From Pedobacter sp. KBW06 (GTDB lineage: Bacteria; Bacteroidota; Bacteroidia; Sphingobacteriales; Sphingobacteriaceae): a stretch of DNA of 64,000 nucleotides. Numbering within the stretch: position 1 is the first letter of the stretch; each line of letters begins with the position of its first letter. A program made the translations under genes and the position numbers. The notes beneath the pieces were generated by a model. That model searched no databases, was not told the DNA's origin, and saw only the letters and a program-made list of their open reading frames with translations. Positions 27,076-35,443 of the stretch are shown piece after piece. Location: contig NZ_QAJL01000003.1 in the NCBI RefSeq assembly GCF_003852525.1, forward strand, positions 363,297-427,296, written 5' to 3'.

Positions 27076-28098
27076 ATGAACGAAAATCTTGATCCCAACT
27101 CAGAAAGCTTAACTCCCTTTGAACGTGATATTGAAAAAGTATTGCGCCCTCAGGAATTTGAAGACTTTACGGGTCAGGAAAAGATCATGGAGAACCTGAA
27201 GATCTTTGTAAAGGCTGCAAAGTTACGCGGAGAACCTTTGGACCATGTTTTACTTCATGGTCCTCCGGGACTTGGCAAGACTACCCTCTCCTACATCATT
27301 GCCAATGAAATGGGAGTCGGAATTAAAGTCACCTCCGGACCGGTTTTAGACAAACCCGGAGACCTGGCCGGATTGCTCACCAATCTGGAACCTGGCGACA
27401 TCCTGTTCATTGATGAGATCCACCGTCTGAGCCCACTGGTTGAAGAATACCTGTATTCCGCAATGGAGGATTTCAAGATCGATATCATGCTGGAAAGCGG
27501 CCCAAATGCCCGTTCGGTACAAATCTCTCTGAACCCCTTTACACTTGTTGGTGCCACTACCAGGTCAGGATTGTTAACGGCTCCATTAAGGGCCAGGTTT
27601 GGGATCAACTCACGACTGGCCTATTACGATGCAAAACTGCTGACGACAATTGTTTTAAGGTCCTCAGACATCCTGAAAACCCCAATCACCGAAGAAGGTG
27701 CTTACGAGATTGCCCGCAGAAGCAGAGGGACTCCCCGTATTGCCAATGCACTGTTGAGAAGAACCCGGGATTTTGCGCAGATCAAAGGAAACGGCCAGAT
27801 CGATACAGAAATCGCGAGGTATGCTTTAAGAGCCCTAAACGTAGATGAACATGGACTTGATGAAATGGACAACAAGATCCTGGTAACGATCATTGATAAA
27901 TTCAAAGGGGGCCCGGTAGGTCTGAAAACCATTGCCACTGCCGTTGGTGAGGATGAAGGGACAATTGAAGAGGTTTATGAGCCATTCCTGATACAGGAAG
28001 GATTCCTGATGCGTACTTCGCGCGGAAGGGAAGTAACCGAAGCTGCTTATAAACATCTGCAAAAGAACTTCCCCGGACAAACAGGGAAACTATTTTAA
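27076..28098 (+). CDS. ruvB: Holliday junction branch migration helicase RuvB
   Basis: 340 residues. AAA+ motor: Walker A GPPGLGKTTL, Walker B DEIHRL, sensor GATTRSGLLTAPLRARFG, and the RRTRDFAQ/EPFLIQEGFLMRTSRGR winged helix at the end. Drives branch migration with RuvA. A TAACTTTA box, one base off the -7 consensus, ends 4 nt before the ATG. Confidence 0.97.
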   Translation: MNENLDPNSESLTPFERDIEKVLRPQEFEDFTGQEKIMENLKIFVKAAKLRGEPLDHVLLHGPPGLGKTTLSYIIANEMGVGIKVTSGPVLDKPGDLAGLLTNLEPGDILFIDEIHRLSPLVEEYLYSAMEDFKIDIMLESGPNARSVQISLNPFTLVGATTRSGLLTAPLRARFGINSRLAYYDAKLLTTIVLRSSDILKTPITEEGAYEIARRSRGTPRIANALLRRTRDFAQIKGNGQIDTEIARYALRALNVDEHGLDEMDNKILVTIIDKFKGGPVGLKTIATAVGEDEGTIEEVYEPFLIQEGFLMRTSRGREVTEAAYKHLQKNFPGQTGKLF

Positions 28099-28151
28099 CC
28101 ATTCTGATCATTTAGGCATCATTTCTGTTCCTATCAGCTAAATTAACTGAT

Positions 28152-29660
28152 ATGAACATAGAAACAAGAAAACTCACCTTAGCGGATTACAATGATTTAA
28201 AAGAATCGATGCAACAGGCCTATGATACCCTGGGCGGACAGATATGGAGCAAGAGCAGCATTGAAAGATTACTTAAATTATTTCCCGAAGGTCAGCTCTG
28301 CATTGCAGTAGACGATAAAGTGGTGGCTTGTTCCTTATCGATCATCGTAGATTATGATGAGTATGGCGATAAACATACCTATAAAAATATTACCGGCGAT
28401 TACTCCTTCTCTACCCACGATTCTGAGGGAGATGTACTGTATGGAATAGAAATATTTGTCAGCCCCGAATTCAGGGGATTAAGACTGGGCAGAAGGTTGT
28501 ATGAAGCCAGAAAAGAGCTTTGCGAAAGCCTTAACCTGAAGAGCATCATTGCCGGAGGGAGAATCCCACGCTACCATGAGTATGCGGAAACACTCAGTCC
28601 AAGACAATATATCGATAAGGTAAAAGCAAAGGAAATCTTCGATCCGACCCTGACCTTCCAGATCTCCAATGATTTTCACGTCAGGAAAGTACTTAAAAAT
28701 TACCTGCCCGGAGATCATGAATCCAAGGATTATGCAACCCTTCTGGAATGGAACAACATTTACTATCAGGGCATAGATGCTTCGGCACGATCCGCAAAAA
28801 CCATCAGAATCGGACTTGTACAATGGCAAATGCGACTGTTCCCCGATATTGAAGCTTTTTATGAACAGGTGGAGTTCTTTGTAGACGCTGTGAGTGGATA
28901 CAAATCAGATTTCATCATGTTCCCTGAATTTTTTAACACGCCTTTATTACAACCTTATAACCACCTTCCGGAAATGGAGGCTATGCGCAAACTCGCAGAG
29001 CAGACGGAAGAGATCGTGAATAAGATCCAGGAATATGCAGTTTCCTACAACGTAAATGTGATTTCGGGAAGTATGCCGATTATAGAGAACAACAAACTTT
29101 ACAACGCGACTTATCTATGTCATAGAAGCGGTAAAACGGAAGAATACCGTAAAATCCACATCACCCCTAACGAGCAGAAATACTATGGAATGGTGGGTGG
29201 TGATAAAATCCAGGTCTTTGACACAGATTGCGGAAAGATCGGAATCCTGATTTGTTATGATGTGGAATTCCCCGAACTGAGCCGGATTTATGCCGACCAG
29301 GGCATGCAAATCCTCTTCGTACCCTTCCTTACAGATACACAGAATGGCTATACCAGGGTAAGAAGATGTGCACAGGCCAGGGCAATTGAAAACGAATGTT
29401 ATGTGGCCATCGCAGGATGTGTGGGCAATTTACCGAAGGTGAACAACATGGACATCCAGTTTGCACAATCGGCCGTGTTTACCCCTTCCGACTTTGCCTT
29501 TCCTACCAATGCGGTAAAAGCAGAAACAACGCCAAATACAGAAATGATGCTGGTAGTGGATGTAGACCTTCACCTACTAGATGAACTCCATCACTTCGGA
29601 ACCGTAAAAATCCTGAAAGATCGACGTAAAGATCTTTATGAAGTGAGGTTACTCAAATAA
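28152..29660 (+). CDS. GNAT acetyltransferase fused to nitrilase-family amidohydrolase
   Basis: 502 residues in two parts. Residues 1-210: GNAT fold with the acetyl-CoA loop FRGLRLGRRLYEAR. Residues 220-502: carbon-nitrogen hydrolase with the catalytic triad Glu in FIMFPEFF, Lys in YRKIHITPNEQ and Cys in GILICYDVEFPEL. This natural fusion is known in many bacteria as a bifunctional GNAT/carbon-nitrogen hydrolase, but its substrate is not established. Monocistronic between ruvB and a perfect 12-bp terminator. Confidence 0.93.
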   Translation: MNIETRKLTLADYNDLKESMQQAYDTLGGQIWSKSSIERLLKLFPEGQLCIAVDDKVVACSLSIIVDYDEYGDKHTYKNITGDYSFSTHDSEGDVLYGIEIFVSPEFRGLRLGRRLYEARKELCESLNLKSIIAGGRIPRYHEYAETLSPRQYIDKVKAKEIFDPTLTFQISNDFHVRKVLKNYLPGDHESKDYATLLEWNNIYYQGIDASARSAKTIRIGLVQWQMRLFPDIEAFYEQVEFFVDAVSGYKSDFIMFPEFFNTPLLQPYNHLPEMEAMRKLAEQTEEIVNKIQEYAVSYNVNVISGSMPIIENNKLYNATYLCHRSGKTEEYRKIHITPNEQKYYGMVGGDKIQVFDTDCGKIGILICYDVEFPELSRIYADQGMQILFVPFLTDTQNGYTRVRRCAQARAIENECYVAIAGCVGNLPKVNNMDIQFAQSAVFTPSDFAFPTNAVKAETTPNTEMMLVVDVDLHLLDELHHFGTVKILKDRRKDLYEVRLLK

Positions 29661-29666
29661 AACTTC

Positions 29667-29704
29667 ATCGGAATGCTGTTACTTTATGGTAGCAGCATTC
29701 CGAT
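29667..29704. terminator. bidirectional hairpin between convergent genes
   Basis: Perfect 12-bp stem ATCGGAATGCTG (29667-29678) with CAGCATTCCGAT (29693-29704), loop of 14 bases, placed between two convergent stop codons. Confidence 0.8.
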
Positions 29705-29716
29705 TTATTCCTTTAA

Positions 29717-29938
29717 TCAGGGATGTCTGAAAAACAGCCAGTAGATTAACAATGCGATAACCAATATTGGAATGATCCATTTCAATATCGGGCCGGCTCC
29801 ATTTTTATCATATTCATTTACCGCCTGAGGTGAAGGTCCCGGATTATCCTGATGTTTAGCATAATTGGTTTCTATTGGCACATGCGGTTTTAGTGGATCC
29901 TCTTTGTGTTGTGGATTGTTGTCTTCCATGATTTCCAA
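29717..29938 (-). CDS. small tail-anchored membrane protein
   Basis: 73 residues (70 if it starts at the second Met, 29929). The first 48 residues are polar and Pro/Asn/Lys-rich (HKEDPLKPHVPIE, DNPGPSPQAVNEYD); residues 52-70 form a single hydrophobic helix (WIIPILVIALLIYWLFF) ending RHP. No family is recognised. The clear membrane anchor and its own terminator support a real gene. Its upstream region is shared with the divergent queG. Confidence 0.7.
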   Translation of the reverse strand: MEIMEDNNPQHKEDPLKPHVPIETNYAKHQDNPGPSPQAVNEYDKNGAGPILKWIIPILVIALLIYWLFFRHP

Positions 29939-29996
29939 TTTTTGTTCCTTTGTAATAACAACAGCCCATCTTCTAAAAGGTTTTCCCGCTAAATCC

Positions 29997-30004
29997 TATC
30001 TTTG
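29997..30004 (+). promoter_or_regulatory. TATCTTTG -7 box of queG
   Basis: Exact TAnnTTTG match ending 6 nt before the queG ATG at 30011, so the mRNA would start at or next to the start codon. Confidence 0.5.
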
Positions 30005-30010
30005 TAGCCG

Positions 30011-30952
30011 ATGTTGAACAATTCCGCGAAATATAGCACAATGATTAAAGCCGAAGCCCTGAGGCTGGGCTTCATGCAATGCGGAATTGCCAAAGCAGGA
30101 TTCCTGGAAGAAGAAGCACCGAGGTTAGAGAAATGGCTGGAAAATAACCACCATGGGGAAATGGCATATATGGAAAAACATTTCGATAAAAGGCTGGACC
30201 CAAGGCTATTGGTAGAAGACTCCAAATCTGTCATCTCACTTACGCTGAACTATTTTCCGGAAGAAAGACAGGCAGATCCTGATGCACCCAAAATATCGAA
30301 GTATGCTTATGGTACTGATTATCACCTGGTGATCAAGGATAAGCTCTTTCAACTGCTTAACTTTATTTCGGAAGAGATCGGGGAAGTCAGCGGGCGTGCT
30401 TTTGTAGATTCCGCTCCCGTGATGGACCGGGCATGGGCAAAACGCGCAGGTATTGGCTGGATTGGTAAAAACAGCAACCTGATCAATAAAAAAAGTGGCT
30501 CTTTCTTTTTCCTCGCGGAGCTCATTATAGATCTTGACCTGGAATACGATAACCCTTTTGAAACAGACCATTGCGGAACCTGCACCAAATGTATTGACGC
30601 CTGCCCTACCGACGCGATCTTATCCCCTTTTATTATAGATGCGAAAAAATGTATTTCTTATCTGACCATAGAGCTGAGAGAAGAAATTCCACAGTCCTTT
30701 AATGATAAGATGGAAAACTGGATGTTTGGCTGTGATATTTGTCAGGATGTATGTCCCTGGAACCGATTTTCAGTACCCCATTCAGAACCTAAGTTTCAGC
30801 CCAATGAAAACCTGCTGCAAATGAAAAAGGAAGATTGGCTGGACATTACTGAAGATGTGTTTAAAGCCATATTTAAGAACTCTGCGGTGAAGCGTACCAA
30901 GTTTAAAGGGCTGACCAGAAACATTGATTTCATCAAAACTGTTCCTAAATAA
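30011..30952 (+). CDS. queG: epoxyqueuosine reductase
   Basis: 313 residues. Cobalamin- and 4Fe-4S-dependent enzyme that finishes queuosine in tRNA. N-terminal IKAEALRLGFMQCGIAKA, the middle block DSAPVMDRAWAKRAGIGWIG, then two ferredoxin-type motifs, CGTCTKCIDACPTDAI and CDICQDVCPWN. Length slightly short of QueG proteins that carry HEAT repeats; this one ends just after the clusters, as in other Bacteroidetes. Start at ATG 30011; an inner ATG at 30041 would remove part of the first helix. Confidence 0.94.
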   Translation: MLNNSAKYSTMIKAEALRLGFMQCGIAKAGFLEEEAPRLEKWLENNHHGEMAYMEKHFDKRLDPRLLVEDSKSVISLTLNYFPEERQADPDAPKISKYAYGTDYHLVIKDKLFQLLNFISEEIGEVSGRAFVDSAPVMDRAWAKRAGIGWIGKNSNLINKKSGSFFFLAELIIDLDLEYDNPFETDHCGTCTKCIDACPTDAILSPFIIDAKKCISYLTIELREEIPQSFNDKMENWMFGCDICQDVCPWNRFSVPHSEPKFQPNENLLQMKKEDWLDITEDVFKAIFKNSAVKRTKFKGLTRNIDFIKTVPK

Positions 30953-30954
30953 AA

Positions 30955-30983
30955 AGGTGCTCAGGAATTTATCCCAAGCACCT
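30955..30983. terminator. hairpin between queG and the TlpA-like gene
   Basis: AGGTGCT (30955-30961) with AGCACCT (30977-30983), loop of 15, flanked by A5 on the left, which is T5 on the minus strand. Placed between convergent stops. Confidence 0.7.
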
Positions 30984-31000
30984 GCTATGTTTGATTAAAT

Positions 31001-31633
31001 TTATTTTAACAGCTTGTCAATAAACCCGGTAATCTCCGGATCGCTGTAATCTGCGGCCCCTAAGTGATGAAATGCCAGTCTACCTGACTTATCCAGGATC
31101 ACTGTCGTTGGCATTGAACCTGCAAAATATTCCTTTGGAACTTCACTTTCCGGTAAATAAACAGGAAGTGTGTATCCGTTCTTTTTCATAAAATCGCTGG
31201 CTTGCTTATATTTTCCGTCTACGTCAACCATGATAAAGACCACTTGCTCATTGTCCTTATATTTGGTATACAAAGCCTGAATCGATGGCATTTCGGCGAT
31301 ACATGGAGGACACCAGGTAGCCCAGAAGTTAACAAAAACAACTTTTCCTTTTAACTCCGCAAGGCTGATGGATTTTCCTTTCCCATCTGCAAAGGTTACC
31401 TGATCGCCGCCAGGTACAGCAACTGCAACATTTGGTTCCGGTTCTGAGCTTTTGGGTATTGCAGGTGCCTGAACCAAGCCGATTTTCATGAGGTTTTGAA
31501 TGACCCAACCTTTAGCCTCAGGGCTAAATATAATGGTGAGTACAAATAGTACAGCGACTGCCATACCGATGTTTGAAATTGTAAACCAGCTCTTTTTGTT
31601 TGTATGGTTATCTTGATTTTTTATTGAGGTCAT
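31001..31633 (-). CDS. membrane-anchored TlpA/ResA-like thioredoxin
   Basis: 210 residues. One transmembrane anchor at about residues 20-38 with the rest outside. Thioredoxin fold with active site ATWCPPCIAEMPS and cis-Pro region MPTTVILDKSG. Such proteins reduce disulfides or haem-binding apocytochromes in the periplasm. No cytochrome maturation genes are adjacent, so the partner is unknown. The hypothetical membrane protein gene lies upstream on the same strand. Confidence 0.88.
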   Translation of the reverse strand: MTSIKNQDNHTNKKSWFTISNIGMAVAVLFVLTIIFSPEAKGWVIQNLMKIGLVQAPAIPKSSEPEPNVAVAVPGGDQVTFADGKGKSISLAELKGKVVFVNFWATWCPPCIAEMPSIQALYTKYKDNEQVVFIMVDVDGKYKQASDFMKKNGYTLPVYLPESEVPKEYFAGSMPTTVILDKSGRLAFHHLGAADYSDPEITGFIDKLLK

Positions 31634-31711
31634 GGGTATATTTATGAGATTATTACTGAATTTATTCGCCTCGCTAAAGATTGGAGGACAACTAATTGTA
31701 GGAATGAAATC

Positions 31712-32116
31712 CTATAGGAGCAATAACCCATGCTGCAGGAAAATAGGTGTTTTTGTCCGGCGAAACCAATAATATGGAATCGGAAGCTGAGCAAATCTTT
31801 TCTCGGCGACTAACAGAGAAATCAAAAATCCAGGTAAGATGAAAAACAAAAACGGCAGTACACTGGCTGTACTTGCCTGAGTCCTGGATTTCAGCTGCAC
31901 TGCTCTTAAACTGTTCTGCATTTTGCAATCAGCAATTCCGACTTCCCGTTTGACCAAAAAAGGAATAACGGTTTTAGTCGTTCCTGCAGAAACTGACTGT
32001 TCAAAAACGGAAGCAGAGAAAAAGTAGATGATGCCTTGTTTCAAAGCACATGAAGATGGCAGGCATAAGGTCAGCAATAAAAAAAAAGCCAGGATACGTC
32101 TGAATAATCTGTTCAT
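31712..32116 (-). CDS. membrane protein of unknown function
   Basis: 134 residues from ATG 32116. The N-terminus is a signal peptide or lipoprotein leader (MNRLFRRILAFFLLLTLCL, then PSSC), followed by QGIIYFF, and a second strong hydrophobic segment ASVLPFLFFILPGFLISLLV at about residues 82-101. No family recognised. A longer in-frame reading from 32257 exists but lacks a promoter, whereas an exact TATTTTTG box ends 6 nt before 32116, which supports both the start and the gene. 78 bases upstream of the TlpA-like gene. Confidence 0.6.
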   Translation of the reverse strand: MNRLFRRILAFFLLLTLCLPSSCALKQGIIYFFSASVFEQSVSAGTTKTVIPFLVKREVGIADCKMQNSLRAVQLKSRTQASTASVLPFLFFILPGFLISLLVAEKRFAQLPIPYYWFRRTKTPIFLQHGLLLL

Positions 32117-32122
32117 GAGGTA

Positions 32123-32130
32123 CAAAAATA
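32123..32130 (-). promoter_or_regulatory. TATTTTTG -7 box of the unknown membrane protein gene
   Basis: Minus-strand TATTTTTG, exact consensus, ending 6 nt before ATG 32116. Confidence 0.5.
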
Positions 32131-32283
32131 AAGATTTAAACCATAAACTCAGGGTTTTCGTTATGGATTTACGGTTTTGACATATAAGCGACACGCATAG
32201 ATGCCCATACAGATCAGTGTCTGAATTAGCCAGGTTTTCCTTTTTCAGGATCGACACCTTTTAGAGAATTAAATGATAAAAAA

Positions 32284-32310
32284 AAGAGGATAACTATAAG
32301 CCATCCTCTT
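32284..32310 (-). terminator. terminator of the M1 peptidase gene
   Basis: On the minus strand AAGAGGAT (32310-32303) pairs with ATCCTCTT (32291-32284), loop of 11, followed by a T-run. It begins 22 bases after the peptidase stop. Confidence 0.85.
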
Positions 32311-32332
32311 AAAATAAAATATCTATTTGAAA

Positions 32333-34195
32333 CTATAAACTCAGCACATTATCCGATTTATCTTTATCCGGTACATGAGCACTTCCCAACTCTACCTTCT
32401 TTAAATTTTTCTTTCCTGCAACCCTAATGCTAATCTTTTGATCCCCATTCTCCCAAACAGCAATACTTTGATGAATTTTCATCTGTGAATTGTCTTCGAA
32501 TGTCAGTAAAAGATCTACAGGTAAAGGTTTATTGCTTTTATTTTCAATCACGATTTCATACTCTTCTCCTACTTTAGTCGCAGAAACAATTCCCATATCT
32601 GTTACGCCTTCTTCAAAGAACCAACGTTTCCAGAACCAATCCATGTTTTTACCGGATCCTTCATTCATACTGTAAAAGAAATCAAAAGGCATCGGGTGTT
32701 TTCCCTGCCATTGTTCTATGTAATGGTGTAAAGCCTTATTGAACAATTCATCACCCAGGTAATCCTTTACGAAGAGATAACCCAGAGCCGGCTTAGGATA
32801 AGAATTGGTAAATGAGCCTACACCTTTAAGCTCGGTGCTTAAGGTAACAATTGGAACATCATCTTTAGAGCCTGAAGACATTCCCGTTGGTGCTATGCCA
32901 TACTCATCGACCATTGTCGTATCAATCATAGGCCCGATCAGCCATTCTCCGATTGTTGCCCAACCTTCATCCATCCAGGCATATTTCGTTTCATTCGTTC
33001 CCATATAAAAAGGGAACATCGTATGAAAGATCTCATGAACCGTCAGCGTGATCGCATCCTGTCTTTTTTCTACCGGATTGTCATTTACCATCATTGGGTA
33101 TTCCATCTGGTCAAGGCCATCAAAAATGGTCTCATGCGCATAGGGATACGGCCATTTAGGGAAAGTAAAGCTCATCGCATGAACCGTTTTACGGGCAAAA
33201 TCAATCACCTCATAATAGTCCTTATGAATTGGATTAAAGGCAGCATCTACCCTTGTCCTTCTTCCAGTCAGAGAATCTACCACCAGACTGCTGGACTTCC
33301 ACAAGTAATGATCACTCGTTGCGAATACAAAATCCGTTACATTTTTAGCCTCAAATTTCCAGGTATTATAAGCCTGATCGGCAGTAACGGCTTTATTCTC
33401 CAAATCTTTGTCATCAATTACATCAATTACCGCATCTTCTTTTTCTGCTTTGGCCAGTCGCTCTGCGATGTCTTTTTTCAACACCTGCTTTGCATTCAGC
33501 AGATCGCCGGTAGCCCAGACTACAAAGTTTTTAGGAACCGTGATCTCTCCCTTGAAATTGCAGAAATCGTTATAAAACTCTACATCTCCTGTATAAGGGT
33601 ATTTGTTCCATCCATCCACATCATCATACACCGCAATACGGGGGAAGAAATAAGCCACGAAATGAGAACCCTCATCCACCTGGCCCGTTCTCATATGAGA
33701 TCCTTTATTGAGCTCATATTTGTATTCTATTCTCAACTTAATGTGTTTTCCCGGAGCGAGTGCAGCGATCGTCGCCTGCATATTCGTTCCTTCAATTGTC
33801 ATCGCCTGCTGCTCAAGCTTCCGCCCGTCGGCCTGCATAGAAAGAATGCTTACCCCTTCATTCAGGTCCCGGTCATTGAACTTGGTTTTTCTTTCCACGC
33901 CCTGCTTGTACAGGTTTGGGTAAAGCTTAAACCACAGCTTTTTCAGCGTATCCGGGCTATTGTTATAATAAACAACATCTACCAGGCCTTTCAGTTCCCT
34001 GCTGGAAGGGTTAAAATTAACCTTCAAATCATAATTGGCGGTATTCTGCCAGTATTTAGGACCCGGTTTTCCGGTCACGGCCCTCGTTCCTTTCACATAC
34101 GCAGCCTGAATTTCAGCAGGGACAGGCAACTGTTGTTGTGCAGCAACCAGACCGGACCAGCAAATGGATACCAGCAAAAATGAGATCTTCTTCAT
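32333..34195 (-). CDS. secreted M1-family metallopeptidase
   Basis: 620 residues from ATG 34195, which opens a signal peptide (MKKISFLLVSICWSGLVAAQ); an in-frame ATG at 34216 is less likely. Gluzincin motif HEIFH followed after exactly 18 residues by Glu in WMDEGWATIG, the M1 aminopeptidase zinc site. The N-terminal part has the beta-rich M1 domain (VDVVYYNNSPDTLKKLWFKL). It would trim peptides in the periplasm or at the surface. Its own terminators bound it on both sides. Confidence 0.93.
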   Translation of the reverse strand: MKKISFLLVSICWSGLVAAQQQLPVPAEIQAAYVKGTRAVTGKPGPKYWQNTANYDLKVNFNPSSRELKGLVDVVYYNNSPDTLKKLWFKLYPNLYKQGVERKTKFNDRDLNEGVSILSMQADGRKLEQQAMTIEGTNMQATIAALAPGKHIKLRIEYKYELNKGSHMRTGQVDEGSHFVAYFFPRIAVYDDVDGWNKYPYTGDVEFYNDFCNFKGEITVPKNFVVWATGDLLNAKQVLKKDIAERLAKAEKEDAVIDVIDDKDLENKAVTADQAYNTWKFEAKNVTDFVFATSDHYLWKSSSLVVDSLTGRRTRVDAAFNPIHKDYYEVIDFARKTVHAMSFTFPKWPYPYAHETIFDGLDQMEYPMMVNDNPVEKRQDAITLTVHEIFHTMFPFYMGTNETKYAWMDEGWATIGEWLIGPMIDTTMVDEYGIAPTGMSSGSKDDVPIVTLSTELKGVGSFTNSYPKPALGYLFVKDYLGDELFNKALHHYIEQWQGKHPMPFDFFYSMNEGSGKNMDWFWKRWFFEEGVTDMGIVSATKVGEEYEIVIENKSNKPLPVDLLLTFEDNSQMKIHQSIAVWENGDQKISIRVAGKKNLKKVELGSAHVPDKDKSDNVLSL

Positions 34196-34218
34196 AAGTA
34201 TATTTTGTTTTAACAAAA

Positions 34219-34255
34219 AAAGAGGTTGCCGGAAATTAATCCAGACAGCCTCTTT
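34219..34255 (-). terminator. terminator of the exonuclease gene
   Basis: Minus strand: AAAGAGG (34255-34249) pairs with CCTCTTT (34225-34219), extended by imperfect inner pairs, and followed by a T-run. It lies 20 bases after the exonuclease stop. Confidence 0.75.
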
Positions 34256-34275
34256 ATATTTTTTAAGGATTGATG

Positions 34276-35256
34276 TTATTTTCCAAATTTCATTTTCAGT
34301 TGCTCTAACATATCATTCGTCACATCAACAGCAGGTTTCGACTTTTTTTGAGGCGCAGCTGATGGATTAGGTTTAGCAGCTGGATTAGGGTTCGGCTTTG
34401 GCTTATTCGCCACAGCTTGCTGCTGTTGCTTTTCCTGCTTTAGCTGTTCCTTTTTTTTGTTCCATCGGGTCCAGATCTCTTCCAGTTTTTTCTTGGTATA
34501 AAGCGGGAAATCCCCCTGTTTCATCCATGCATAATAACTTGGCTCTGTATCGAATACCTGTTCTACCGTTTTACCTTTATGTTTACCAAAGTTAAAGATC
34601 TCCTGATCCTGCTCATTGAAAACCATTCTTCCGGCAAAATCTACCGGTTTATTCATATTGGTAAAAGTATGCAGGGCATCTACATCATTCTTTACCGGTT
34701 TAGAGATCTTACCTTGTTTATCTTCAAACTCAGTATCGCTGTAACGCTCAATCTGAGCAAGCAATACATGGTAAGTAGCGGTAATATCTGCTTCGGCAGA
34801 ATGCGCATTAACAATGTCTTTATTACAATAAAACTTATAAGCAGCACGTAAAGTGCGTTGTTCCATCTGGTGAAAAATATTCTGAACATCGACAAATTTC
34901 CTGTCAGACATGTCAAAATCTACTCCTGCTCTTAAAAATTCTTCCAGTAATACCGGAATATCGAATCTGTTGGAATTGTAGCCCGCAAGGTCTGCATCGC
35001 CAATGAATGCTGCAAGTTCAGCAGCTACATCTTTAAAAGCAGGCTCATTCGCGATGTCCTTATCATAGATCCCGTGAATTAGGGAAGATGCCAGAGGAAT
35101 CGGCATTTCAGGGTTAATGCGCATTGTTTTGATCAGCTCCGACCCATCGGGCATCGCTTTTAAAATGGCAATTTCAACAATACGATCTGCACCTACATTT
35201 ACACCTGTAGTTTCCAGATCAAAAAAAGCAAGAGGGCGGTTTAAATTTAATTTCAT
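34276..35256 (-). CDS. DnaQ-like DEDDh 3'-5' exonuclease
   Basis: 326 residues. Exo motif I FFDLETTG (Asp, Glu), motif II YNSNRFDIPVL (Asp) and motif III HSAEADITATY (His, Asp) make a complete DEDDh set in residues 10-165. Residues about 205-260 hold FGKHKGKTVEQVF and EPSYYAWMKQGDFP, a small domain often following DnaQ-like nucleases in Bacteroidetes. The last 60 residues are Lys/Gln/Pro/Asn low complexity. It may act as proofreading subunit or in repair; which of these cannot be told from sequence. Confidence 0.9.
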   Translation of the reverse strand: MKLNLNRPLAFFDLETTGVNVGADRIVEIAILKAMPDGSELIKTMRINPEMPIPLASSLIHGIYDKDIANEPAFKDVAAELAAFIGDADLAGYNSNRFDIPVLLEEFLRAGVDFDMSDRKFVDVQNIFHQMEQRTLRAAYKFYCNKDIVNAHSAEADITATYHVLLAQIERYSDTEFEDKQGKISKPVKNDVDALHTFTNMNKPVDFAGRMVFNEQDQEIFNFGKHKGKTVEQVFDTEPSYYAWMKQGDFPLYTKKKLEEIWTRWNKKKEQLKQEKQQQQAVANKPKPNPNPAAKPNPSAAPQKKSKPAVDVTNDMLEQLKMKFGK

Positions 35257-35443
35257 TAGTATATGTTGCTATTTTTAAAGGTTTGAATCCCCGGGAATTC
35301 ATTTCATAACACTTTTGTAGCTTTTCAAAAGTCGTAAAAATCATCCATTAAACCTGAACTTATTTAGTATTGTATAAAATAGTGCCGACTCTTTTTTTTT
35401 ATTCGGAAGTACCTTACCTTCGCGGTTAATTAGTTACGCTCTT

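Noticed and set aside
33023..34183. Long plus-strand reading frame of 386 codons opposite the M1 peptidase
   Set aside because: It lies wholly inside the peptidase gene in antisense, is rich in His, Arg, Ile and Phe without a domain pattern, and is explained as a shadow of the real gene.
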